The notes beneath the pieces are model-generated. The model ran no database searches and was not told the DNA's origin. It saw nothing but the letters and a program-made list of their open reading frames with translations. This document shows, in pieces, positions 16,895-23,873 of a DNA stretch of 44,883 nucleotides. The position numbers were made by a program, and so were the translations under genes. Numbering within the stretch: the stretch's first letter is position 1; each line of letters starts with the position of its first letter. The DNA comes from Agathobacter sp. (GTDB lineage Bacteria; Bacillota; Clostridia; Lachnospirales; Lachnospiraceae): assembly GCA_022772675.1 (NCBI GenBank), contig JALEZW010000029.1, forward strand, positions 1 to 44,883, written 5' to 3'.

Positions 16895-16939
16895 GAACAT
16901 CAGCCCATGCAAAATTCGCCTTCGGCAAATGGACTGACG
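16895..16939 (-). promoter_or_regulatory. Structured leader motif, copy 1 (upstream of APC permease)
   Basis: On the transcribed strand, CGTCAGTCCA pairs with TGGGCTGATG (10 bp with two G-U). A TT bulge and an inner TGC/GCA lie inside, and GATGTTC follows, then the AGGAG site. It shares about 33 of 43 positions with copy 2 at 19371-19415. Stem differences between the copies keep pairing. It sits in the intercistronic gap between PII and permease. A cis-acting RNA element is the best reading; a repeat element is the alternative. Confidence 0.6.
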
Positions 16940-16973
16940 ATTGTGGTACATCTTCGATATATCACATCCCGGA

Positions 16974-17318
16974 TTACAGTGCATCTACACCCTCATCACC
17001 GGTTCTGACACGAATCACGTTGTCGAGCTGGTAGATAAAAATCTTGCCATCTCCGATATGTCCGGTGTAAAGCTGCTCCTTGATAATCTTCACAATTTCA
17101 TCCACACGCTCTGTCTCCACAACCACACTGATCTGCTGCTTTGGAAGAAGCTCCATCTCTTCTGCCTCCTCCACCTCATATTCCGGGGTACCCTTTTCCA
17201 CACCACAGCCCAGCACCTGTGTCATGGTCATTCCCCGGACACCCGCCTTGCTGAGTGCAGACTTTAAGCTTGAAAACTTTGACATTCCTGTAATAACTTC
17301 AATTCTTGATAAGCCCAT
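16974..17318 (-). CDS. PII-family nitrogen regulatory protein with divergent T-loop
   Basis: This 114-residue protein has the GlnB/GlnK fold and length: GVRGMTMTQVLG before the T-loop, ELLPKQQISVVV after it, TGHIGDGKIFI (ATP-binding B-loop) and the C-terminal RVRTGDEGVDAL. The T-loop keeps the normal length, but the residue matching Tyr51 of E. coli GlnB is Glu48, with Tyr47 one position earlier. Uridylylation at the usual site is therefore not expected. Linkage to an APC permease suggests it controls that transporter, as PII proteins do with AmtB and other carriers (inference). AAGGAGG overlaps the AraC stop codon; a start at 17339 is disfavoured. Confidence 0.9.
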   Translation of the reverse strand: MGLSRIEVITGMSKFSSLKSALSKAGVRGMTMTQVLGCGVEKGTPEYEVEEAEEMELLPKQQISVVVETERVDEIVKIIKEQLYTGHIGDGKIFIYQLDNVIRVRTGDEGVDAL

Positions 17319-17331
17319 CTTAAATTCCTCC

Positions 17332-18195
17332 TTAAGCATCTACTTTTAACTTTGTACCGGCAATCATCCGGTCATATCCCTGGGGTGTGATTCCTGCAAA
17401 GCTCTTAAAATCCTTCATCATATGTGATTCATCATAGTAACCGCATTCCAGTGCCAGCTGATTAAGTGCCGGCTGCTGTCCTTTCCGGTTCATTCTGGTA
17501 AGGACATTCTGAAAACGCACAAACCGTTCAAAATTTTTGGGAGAAATCCCATGAATCTGTTGGAAAGTCCGTCGGATGTAGCACTCGGAATATCCGGTCT
17601 CCTCTGCTAACTGGCGAATGGAAATATTCCCTTTGCAGGCATAGATTCGTTCCCTGATATACTGCTCCAGCCGCCTTATTCCTTCAGTCCTCTGATCCGG
17701 CTGCATTTTCCGGCAGGCGGAAAGGAATACAGCTGCCCGCTGCCTGATATCACCCGCCTCTGCCAGCTGATCCGTTAAGTTTTTTCCAAAAAGATTCCCA
17801 TCAATCTCCAGATCGTTATTTACCAGATCTGCAATGGCAAGCTCCTTTGGCAGAACGCACCTGCCGGGCAGAAACCGAACTCCAAAGTACTGCCGTCCGG
17901 TTTCAAACTCCCAATTCTTGGCAGCTAAAACGGTTCCCCCGATATAGGTTTTGACCTGCCCGTTTCCAATTCTGAACAAAAGATCCACACTCCCGTCGGG
18001 AACGGCGGTCATCCCGTCCGGGGCTCCCGTCTCGAAGGAAAACTCATAAAACTGTGAAATCCCTTCCTCTTTTCCGGGTACCATATTATAGTTATCTGTT
18101 TCCAGAACCAGATAGGGTTGCACCGGTGTCATTTCATATTCGTCTATGTGTTTCAAAAAAATCGGCTCCTCCAGCATGGACAAACCATGCATCAT
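17332..18195 (-). CDS. AraC-family transcriptional regulator
   Basis: This is a 287-residue protein. The N-terminal ~150 residues form a cupin-like sensor of the AraC kind (PDGSVDLLFRIGNG). The C-terminal double helix-turn-helix contains NISIRQLAEETGYSECYIRR and LNQLALECGYYDESHMMKDF, then GITPQGYDR. It is the likely regulator of the surrounding oxidation and uptake genes. It starts 19 bases after the ornithine-cyclodeaminase-family gene and runs into the PII gene, so it is in that operon. No good ribosome binding site precedes the ATG at 18195. Internal starts at 18192 or 18177 are possible. Confidence 0.88.
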   Translation of the reverse strand: MMHGLSMLEEPIFLKHIDEYEMTPVQPYLVLETDNYNMVPGKEEGISQFYEFSFETGAPDGMTAVPDGSVDLLFRIGNGQVKTYIGGTVLAAKNWEFETGRQYFGVRFLPGRCVLPKELAIADLVNNDLEIDGNLFGKNLTDQLAEAGDIRQRAAVFLSACRKMQPDQRTEGIRRLEQYIRERIYACKGNISIRQLAEETGYSECYIRRTFQQIHGISPKNFERFVRFQNVLTRMNRKGQQPALNQLALECGYYDESHMMKDFKSFAGITPQGYDRMIAGTKLKVDA

Positions 18196-18214
18196 TTGCT
18201 GCCGATTTTATAGA

Positions 18215-19345
18215 TTAAGCCATGTCAGGCTTGTCCCAAAGCGGCAGCTCTACGCCGATACCATCCCGTATTGCATTGCGGTAAACCGTACCGCCCCAGG
18301 CGATATCCTCCACCGGCATTCCGCCTACAGAGTATACGATAAATTCATCATCGCTCTCACGTCCCGGGTGCTTTCCGTTAATAATATCAGCAATATCAAC
18401 AATATCCTCCCGATTGATTCTGCCTTCGTGCAAATAATCCGTAAACTTGGCACCAATGATCTGTACCAGCTCATAGCTGGGATATGGAAATTCCTCTGCC
18501 CATGCCTCATAGAGTTTGTAGTTATCCACCACTTTCTTGCAGCGGTTAATGAGAAAATCATCATCAAATCTCGCAGCTGATGGCAGACAGATCAAGGCAC
18601 CCTTTTTCAGCCAGTCCTCGGAAATGTACGGGAAATCGATTTCCTTTACCGGAGCAGTAGATGTCACACAGATAATATCACTGTCCTTTACCGCTTCCTC
18701 AATGGTATCACAGACAATCACATTTTTAATCTGTGGGCAGTCCTTTGCTACAAAATCCTTGAAGGCATTCAGGGAACGCTGTCCTCTGCCTTTGATTTTC
18801 ACGGTATCCAGCTTCGGACATACACTTAAAAATGCCAGCAGTGAAGTTCTTCCCATAACCCCCGGTCCCACAATGGTAACTGTGGTAGAATCCTTCTTCG
18901 CCAGATATTTGGCTCCCACACCCGGAATTGCTCCGGTACGGTAGCAGCTGACCAGGTTGGCAGACATCAGTGCCAGAGGTGCTCCGGTATCCTTATCGTT
19001 TAACATCATCATAAGAATGGATCTGGGCAGTCCCTTTTCCTTATTGTCACAGTTGGAACCGTACCACTTCATTCCTGCCATCTGATACCTGCCCCCCAGA
19101 TATGCCGGCATTGCCATGAAACGGCGGTCATCGGCATTCTTCGGCATTCCTTCAAACTCCGGATGATCCGGGAACATCACCTGTGCGCCGTGGGAATTGT
19201 GGTTCACTCCTGCCATCACGTAGTCCCCTTTATTCAGGGTGACCAGAAGGTCCTCCATGGTTTCCACGCACTGATCCATGTTCTTGACTCCGGCCTTAAT
19301 CATATCGGGTTCACTTAAATATAAAAATTTTATTTTGGTATCCAT
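18215..19345 (-). CDS. Ornithine cyclodeaminase / mu-crystallin family enzyme
   Basis: This 376-residue protein belongs to the OCD/mu-crystallin family. It has an N-terminal substrate domain (MAMPAYLGGRYQMAGMKWYG, with the Arg/Lys residues typical of the carboxylate site) and a central Rossmann domain with TIVGPGVMGRTS. Then come the ADSDIICVTSTAP-like element VKDSDIICVTSTAP and a C-terminal cap. Known members are ornithine cyclodeaminases, alanine dehydrogenases and cyclic-imine (ketimine) reductases. Next to an FAD dehydrogenase that would make imines, a ketimine-reducing or deaminating role is plausible. CAGGAGG precedes the start. The leader carries copy 2 of the structured motif and a promoter-proximal inverted repeat. 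Confidence 0.88.
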   Translation of the reverse strand: MDTKIKFLYLSEPDMIKAGVKNMDQCVETMEDLLVTLNKGDYVMAGVNHNSHGAQVMFPDHPEFEGMPKNADDRRFMAMPAYLGGRYQMAGMKWYGSNCDNKEKGLPRSILMMMLNDKDTGAPLALMSANLVSCYRTGAIPGVGAKYLAKKDSTTVTIVGPGVMGRTSLLAFLSVCPKLDTVKIKGRGQRSLNAFKDFVAKDCPQIKNVIVCDTIEEAVKDSDIICVTSTAPVKEIDFPYISEDWLKKGALICLPSAARFDDDFLINRCKKVVDNYKLYEAWAEEFPYPSYELVQIIGAKFTDYLHEGRINREDIVDIADIINGKHPGRESDDEFIVYSVGGMPVEDIAWGGTVYRNAIRDGIGVELPLWDKPDMA

Positions 19346-19370
19346 AATCTGCCTCCTGTACTCTTATCGG

Positions 19371-19415
19371 GAACATCAGTCCATGCAAAATCTTCTCTCA
19401 GCAAATGAACCAATG
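19371..19415 (-). promoter_or_regulatory. Structured leader motif, copy 2 (upstream of OCD-family gene)
   Basis: On the transcribed strand, CATTGGTTCA pairs with TGGACTGATG (10 bp, three G-U). The same TT bulge, TGC/GCA inner pairs and following GATGTTC are present as in copy 1. It lies in the 5' leader about 30 bases before the start codon. Confidence 0.6.
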
Positions 19416-19419
19416 CTAC

Positions 19420-19447
19420 GTGTCAGATTGTCTAAGGAATCTGACAC
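19420..19447. promoter_or_regulatory. Perfect inverted repeat at the OCD promoter start site
   Basis: GTGTCAGATT and AATCTGACAC form a perfect 10-bp inverted repeat with an 8-base centre. It starts about 5 bases downstream of the -10 box. No U run follows it. An operator for a repressor/activator or a 5'-end stabilising hairpin are the two readings. Confidence 0.6.
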
Positions 19448-19452
19448 ATTAT

Positions 19453-19458
19453 ATTATA
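19453..19458 (-). promoter_or_regulatory. -10 box of the OCD-AraC-PII-permease operon
   Basis: TATAAT on the minus strand within TGTATAATATAAT. No good -35 is seen 16-18 bases upstream, which fits an activator-dependent promoter. Confidence 0.5.
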
Positions 19459-19493
19459 CACAGGACGCTTTTACAGAAATTACCTGAAAGTGG

Positions 19494-19528
19494 AAAAAAC
19501 GCCAATAGTATCTACTTACTATTGACGC
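19494..19528 (-). terminator. Terminator of the FAD/iron-sulfur oxidoreductase operon
   Basis: GCGTCAATAGTA and TACTATTGGCGT form a 12-base stem with a mismatch, followed on the minus strand by TTTTTT. It lies 57 bases after the FAD gene and separates it from the OCD operon. Confidence 0.85.
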
Positions 19529-19584
19529 CTTTGTCCTACGCATAATATACCATACTATTTCAAACTTTGCAAAATATTTTTATT

Positions 19585-20712
19585 TTATATCACTGCCTTA
19601 AACCGGTCATAGCGAAGTTCATGCAGATCCAGCATGGTTTCCTTCCCTGTTGCCATCTGGGAAAGCAGCATTCCCACAACCGGTGCGATTCCAAATCCGT
19701 GTCCGGTAAAGGCACAGGCAAGAATCAGACCCGGAACTTCTTTTACCGGACTGATGACCGGGACACCGTCTGCACAGATGTCCTCATACCCTGCCCAGGT
19801 ACGGACAATCTTTGCATCTGCCAGTTTTGGAATGTATTTCATAATTCCCCGGCAGATACATGGTGCCGTCATACTTGAGGTGATCATATGTCCGTTATCT
19901 CTGTTCTCTGCCTCGAAACCGGAAGCACCTCCAAATACGAAGGAGCCGTGCTCTGTCTGATGTCCGTAGAAATCCGCATCTGCTGTTCCCAGCATCTGGT
20001 TGAACATCTTTGGCTCTGCCTCGGTGACCAGTGCTTCAATCAGTTCCTTTCGCATTGGAATATCAATACCAACTGTTGCGGCAATATCCCGGCTCTCATA
20101 CCCGGATGCAAGGATAATGGTTTCTCCCTCGTACACATTTTTCCTTGTCACAACTCTTCTGGCTTTGCCGCGTATCTTCTGAATCTCTACCACATCCTCA
20201 CCGGTAATAAAGAGGGCTCCAAGCTCTCTGGCTCTCTTATAATATCCAAGAGTTGCCACCAGTGGATTCGCGTGTCCATCTGTGGGGCACCAGCTTGCCA
20301 CCGTAATCTCATCGCTTAAATAAGGATTGATTTCTCTGACCTCTTTTCCGTCAATCATGCGGACATCCAGCCCCAGGGCCACCGCCCGGTCTGTCAGCCC
20401 CTGTAAGATCTCACGGTGCTTTTCAGTCTTGCCCAGACGAAGATTTCCCTCTTTATGGTATTCTACGTTGACCCCCAGCTCTTCGGAAAGGGTCGGCCAC
20501 ACATGTTCCACTCCATACATGGCAAGGGGAAGCTCTCTCGGATCACGTCCGGACTGTCTTACTCCACCGCCGTTTCGGCTGGAACCGCCGTTTCCGATGT
20601 GATCACTTTTCTCCAGGACAATGACGGAAACACCCTCTTTTGCCAGATAATATGCTGCGGCGCATCCAATGATTCCGCCGCCGATGATTACGACCTCTGC
20701 ATTATTCTTCAT
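19585..20712 (-). CDS. FAD-dependent amine/amino-acid oxidoreductase (DadA/HcnC-like subunit)
   Basis: This 375-residue protein belongs to the DAO family. The FAD motif VVIIGGGIIGCAAAYYL is at the N-terminus, followed by RNGGGVRQSGRDPRE and the C-terminal GYEDICADGVPVISPV and FTGHGFGIAPVVG, which close the flavin site. It resembles the catalytic beta subunits of HcnC, opine oxidase OoxB and hydroxyproline dehydrogenases, which oxidise C-N bonds. The chosen ATG at 20712 has AAAGGAGG eight bases upstream and overlaps the previous gene by 11 bases. With the three preceding genes it forms a multi-subunit dehydrogenase. The electron acceptor in an anaerobe is unknown. Confidence 0.9.
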   Translation of the reverse strand: MKNNAEVVIIGGGIIGCAAAYYLAKEGVSVIVLEKSDHIGNGGSSRNGGGVRQSGRDPRELPLAMYGVEHVWPTLSEELGVNVEYHKEGNLRLGKTEKHREILQGLTDRAVALGLDVRMIDGKEVREINPYLSDEITVASWCPTDGHANPLVATLGYYKRARELGALFITGEDVVEIQKIRGKARRVVTRKNVYEGETIILASGYESRDIAATVGIDIPMRKELIEALVTEAEPKMFNQMLGTADADFYGHQTEHGSFVFGGASGFEAENRDNGHMITSSMTAPCICRGIMKYIPKLADAKIVRTWAGYEDICADGVPVISPVKEVPGLILACAFTGHGFGIAPVVGMLLSQMATGKETMLDLHELRYDRFKAVI

Positions 20713-21043
20713 CTTCCCCGTCCTCCTTTGCCTCTGCTGCGAACACCCGCATCTCAATGGGGCGCATGGGTGCCCGGGATGTTGCCGGTTCCAGTTCTGC
20801 CGGTGATACACCCAGCTCTCTTGCTACAATGCCCTTCACCAGCTTGGCACAGGTCTGCCCCTGGCAGAGTCCCATGCCGGTCCGCAGGTATCTGCGGATT
20901 TCTGTCAGTGTATACATGCCGTCATGCACGGCCTTACGAATTTCACCTTTGGTGACCTCCTCGCAGCGGCAGATGATCATATCATCATCCGGTCCCGGTA
21001 CAAAAGGTCCGATATCTCTTGATCTGTCATTTATCTCATGCAT
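20702..21043 (-). CDS. BFD-type [2Fe-2S] protein subunit
   Basis: This 113-residue protein contains the bacterioferritin-associated-ferredoxin-like domain. C25 and C27 lie in MIICRCEEVT, and C60 and C65 in GLCQGQTC, giving the C-x-C...C-x4-C cluster pattern. In opine oxidases and HcnB this domain is the C-terminal part of the alpha subunit; here it is a separate gene. A separate domain that shuttles electrons between the two flavoproteins is likely (inference). GGGAGG lies nine bases before the ATG at 21043. It overlaps the FAD subunit gene. Confidence 0.88.
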   Translation of the reverse strand: MHEINDRSRDIGPFVPGPDDDMIICRCEEVTKGEIRKAVHDGMYTLTEIRRYLRTGMGLCQGQTCAKLVKGIVARELGVSPAELEPATSRAPMRPIEMRVFAAEAKEDGEDEE

Positions 21044-21137
21044 AAATATATTCCTCCCTTCGATATTTCTTCCCAGCGCTTGCCTTCTGTGGAAACGCTC
21101 CATTCCCTTTCTGTATGTGAAAGGGATTTATTCCCAA

Positions 21138-22715
21138 TCATGCTCTGCGGTAAAATCTTGCCTTCATGGCCATATCTGCCGGAACCTTGATAGTCAAAAG
21201 GTTGGTATGGTCAAAGGCCTTGGATGTCTTAACCGATACCACCTCTGCCTCACAGACCTTCTGTCCGTTTCTTCCAAGTCCATCTCCCTTTTCTCCCACT
21301 TCCGGAAGTGGAAGGAACTCATATGGGAGTGTTACGGTTGCAAATCCCGGTTCATAGGTTTCATCTACCAGGAAAATAGCCTGTCCTGAGCAGGATGCCA
21401 CGCACATGCCACACCCGATACAGTCGGACTCCGGATTCACCACCGGAAGGGAAGTAATATTTTCTCCAATCTTGATGCAATGCTTCGGACATGCATCCTG
21501 ACAGGGATTACATGGAATGTTCTGGGAGCACTCCATCACCGGATGAATGCCCACCTTGTGGGTCACGCCCGGATAACGCTCAATCTCATCGTCTGCAATG
21601 TATCCCTTCTTCAAAAGGTTCATGGACACATCAATGCCCTCTTCCGTTTTCTCCACCAGCTTACCACGATTCTTCGGAGCAAACATTCCCTGACGCAGGC
21701 CTTCCAGCGCAGCCTCCTGCTGGGCGGTCTTTAGCTTTAACTCCTCATCATCGATGAAGCCCAGATGATGGGCTGCTGCGATTCCTGCGATTCGTCCCTC
21801 GATCATGGCTGAGCTGGCCTCCTCAATACCGGAAACATCACCGGCCACGAAGATTCCTTTAATAGAAGTCTCGCCGTATTCGTCACAGATGGGGACCTGA
21901 CCGCCGCGCTTTGGATTATCCTCCATCTCACAGCCCGCCATCTTAAGAAGCTGTGACATCGGGGAAAGCCCTACTGCCAGACAGATGGTATCCACATCGA
22001 AATGCTTTTCCGTTCCCGGAATAAACTGGAAATGTTCATCCACCTCTGCAATGGTAACACCCGTCACGTGGTCCTCACCCTCTGCTTTTACAATGGTATG
22101 GGAAAGATAGAACGGTACTCCGGTTCTCGCCACTTTTGCAGCATGGACACCGTAGCCTCCTACACGGGGAGCCGCATCCACAAGGGCTACCACGTCACAA
22201 CCGCACTGCATCAGCTGGAAGCTGACTACCAGACCTACATTTCCAGAGCCTAACATCAGAATTTTTTCTCCCGGCTTCACCCCGTGAAGGTTCATCATGG
22301 TCTGAGCTGCCCCGGCTCCGATGACACCCGGAAGGTTCCAGCCTTCGAAAGTAACCATATTTTCCGATGCTCCCGTGGCAATAATAATGGAATCTCCCTT
22401 GTAGTGATGTACCTCTTCACCGATACGTACCACGATTTCCTTATCCAGATACATGCCTACAACCGTTGCATTTAACACGACCTTGACCCCGGCATCTGCG
22501 GCCTCCTGTAAAAGCTGCTCTCCAATCACAAAGCCTCTCACCTTTGCCTTGTGCTCCTTGGATCCGAAGAATTTATGAATCTGCTTAAACAGCTGTCCGC
22601 CCGGTTTTTCATTTTCATCAAATACAACAACCTTCAAACCTCTTTTGGCTGCCTCAATCGCAGCAGACAGACCAGCCGGTCCGGCTCCTACGATAATCAA
22701 ATCATATCGTTTCAT
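21138..22715 (-). CDS. FAD/NAD(P)-binding oxidoreductase with 4Fe-4S domain (HcnB/OoxA-like)
   Basis: This is a 525-residue flavoprotein. An N-terminal pyridine-nucleotide-disulfide reductase type domain has GAGPAG (11-16), the second nucleotide site MLGSGNVGLV, and GIFVAGDVSG. A C-terminal ferredoxin-like region carries CSQNIPCNPCQDACP and CIGCGMCVASC, fitting two 4Fe-4S clusters. HcnB/OoxA proteins lack these clusters, so this subunit may pass electrons to ferredoxin rather than a quinone, sensible for an anaerobe (inference). It follows the small [2Fe-2S] gene by 33 bases and precedes the BFD gene by 94. Confidence 0.9.
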   Translation of the reverse strand: MKRYDLIIVGAGPAGLSAAIEAAKRGLKVVVFDENEKPGGQLFKQIHKFFGSKEHKAKVRGFVIGEQLLQEAADAGVKVVLNATVVGMYLDKEIVVRIGEEVHHYKGDSIIIATGASENMVTFEGWNLPGVIGAGAAQTMMNLHGVKPGEKILMLGSGNVGLVVSFQLMQCGCDVVALVDAAPRVGGYGVHAAKVARTGVPFYLSHTIVKAEGEDHVTGVTIAEVDEHFQFIPGTEKHFDVDTICLAVGLSPMSQLLKMAGCEMEDNPKRGGQVPICDEYGETSIKGIFVAGDVSGIEEASSAMIEGRIAGIAAAHHLGFIDDEELKLKTAQQEAALEGLRQGMFAPKNRGKLVEKTEEGIDVSMNLLKKGYIADDEIERYPGVTHKVGIHPVMECSQNIPCNPCQDACPKHCIKIGENITSLPVVNPESDCIGCGMCVASCSGQAIFLVDETYEPGFATVTLPYEFLPLPEVGEKGDGLGRNGQKVCEAEVVSVKTSKAFDHTNLLTIKVPADMAMKARFYRRA

Positions 22716-22748
22716 ATGCTCATTTCCCCTTTCCTGCCTGTATATTCC

Positions 22749-23075
22749 TTACTGCTTGTCGAACGGCTGATCGGACACGCCGTACTGTGTCTGTACCTTC
22801 ATGCCCTCCGCCAGCGGTGTCATACAGGTTCGCACGTTAGGCTTGCCATCTACCACCATGACACAGTCCGTACATCTTCCGATTGCACAGAAGATTCCTC
22901 TTGGCTTGTGCTCCTTCTTGGTGTAGCGGTGTACCATCACTCCTGCTGCCTTTAAGGCTGCTGCAATTGGTTCTCCCTCATATCCCTGTAACTCTTTTCC
23001 ATCATAGGTAAATGTGACAAGCTTTCCTTTCTGTGGTTCTCCAAGAATTGGATGTTCCTTAATTCTGCTGCTCAT
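22749..23075 (-). CDS. (2Fe-2S)-binding subunit, HcnA-like
   Basis: This 108-residue protein has a Fer2_4 type ferredoxin fold. Cysteines C63, C68, C71 and C84 (in FCAIGRCTDC and RTC) fit one [2Fe-2S] cluster. It matches the small gamma subunit of HcnABC-like and hydroxyproline dehydrogenase complexes. The ATG at 23075 has AAGGGG upstream; the 13 codons before it cover the leader hairpin and are not coding. It is the first gene of the four-gene oxidoreductase operon, preceded by a possible leader terminator at 23096-23129. Confidence 0.88.
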   Translation of the reverse strand: MSSRIKEHPILGEPQKGKLVTFTYDGKELQGYEGEPIAAALKAAGVMVHRYTKKEHKPRGIFCAIGRCTDCVMVVDGKPNVRTCMTPLAEGMKVQTQYGVSDQPFDKQ

Positions 23076-23095
23076 TCTAACCCCTTCCTTTCTAC

Positions 23096-23129
23096 AAAAA
23101 AGACGCCTGTGCATACCACAGACGTCTTT
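23096..23129 (-). terminator. Strong terminator-like hairpin in the leader of the oxidoreductase operon
   Basis: AAAGACGTCTGTG pairs with CACAGGCGTCTTT (13 bp, one G-U) around GTATG, followed by U residues on the transcribed strand. It ends only 20 bases before the start of the HcnA-like gene. Because thrH has its own terminator at 23199-23223 and an extended -10 (TGGTATGCT) lies between, this hairpin may act as an attenuator rather than a thrH terminator. Confidence 0.75.
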
Positions 23130-23198
23130 GTCTCTCGCTTTGTTTAGTTAAAGCATACCACGAGAGCATTTGATTGTATTGTAAAAAACGATACATCG

Positions 23199-23223
23199 AA
23201 AACAGTTCAGCCATGACTGTTTT
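23199..23223 (-). terminator. Terminator-like hairpin directly after thrH
   Basis: AAAACAGT and ACTGTTTT form a perfect 8-bp stem with a 9-base loop, beginning three bases after the thrH stop. The U run is only four long and is within the stem. Confidence 0.55.
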
Positions 23224-23226
23224 ATA

Positions 23227-23829
23227 TTAACCGATTACCTCACGAATCGCTGCCAGCAGCTCATCATAGGTCTCATATGCCGGAATCTCCGGGTACTCTG
23301 CCTTGATGGCATCGGTACTCTTAAATAAGAATCCTGCCTTGCTGGCCTGAATCATGCCAAGATCATTGTGGCTGTCACCACTGGCAATAGTATCATATCC
23401 GATGGACTGCAATGCCTTGACGGTAGTGTACTTGGATTTCTCACAACGCATCTTAAATCCGGTGATTTCTCCGTTATCAGACACTTCCAGAGAGTTACAG
23501 AAGATGGTAGGATAGCCCAGTTTCTTCATCAACGGTCCCGCAAACTGAGAGAAAGTATCACTGATAATAATGACCTGCGTCATGGAACGGAGCTCATCTA
23601 AAAACTCCTTTGCCCCCGGAAGCGGGTCAATCTTTGCGATAGTTTCCTGGATTTCCTTAAGACCAAGACCATGCTCCTTTAAGATACCGATACGGTATTT
23701 CATCAGTTTATCGTAATCCGGCTCATCCCTTGTAGTTCTCTTAAGCTCCGGGATTCCCGTTTCCTCCGCAAAGGCAATCCAGATTTCCGGTACCAGTACG
23801 CCTTCCAAGTCCAAACAAACAATTTCCAT
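23227..23829 (-). CDS. thrH: Phosphoserine phosphatase / homoserine phosphotransferase (ThrH type HAD)
   Basis: This 200-residue HAD protein closely follows the ThrH pattern: MEIVCLDLEGVLVPEIWIAF (nucleophile D7), TTRDEPDYDKLMKYR, LPGAKEFLDELR, ISDTFSQFAGPLM (motif II) and ASGDSHNDLGMI (motif III). ThrH hydrolyses phosphoserine and can transfer phosphate to homoserine. The ATG at 23829 has AAAGGAG upstream. It follows murA by 44 bases on the same strand and ends the housekeeping block. Confidence 0.9.
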   Translation of the reverse strand: MEIVCLDLEGVLVPEIWIAFAEETGIPELKRTTRDEPDYDKLMKYRIGILKEHGLGLKEIQETIAKIDPLPGAKEFLDELRSMTQVIIISDTFSQFAGPLMKKLGYPTIFCNSLEVSDNGEITGFKMRCEKSKYTTVKALQSIGYDTIASGDSHNDLGMIQASKAGFLFKSTDAIKAEYPEIPAYETYDELLAAIREVIG

Positions 23830-23873
23830 TTTTCTTTTCTCCTTTATCACTTAGGTATTCCCATATCTTATAG

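Noticed and set aside
16878..16928. 17-residue upstream extension of the APC permease
   Set aside because: It is encoded by the structured leader; the ribosome binding site fits the ATG at 16877.
23115..23226. Sigma-54 promoter before the oxidoreductase operon
   Set aside because: GTGGTATGC does not give the TGGCAC-N5-TTGC pattern, and the regulator here is AraC, not an enhancer-binding ATPase.
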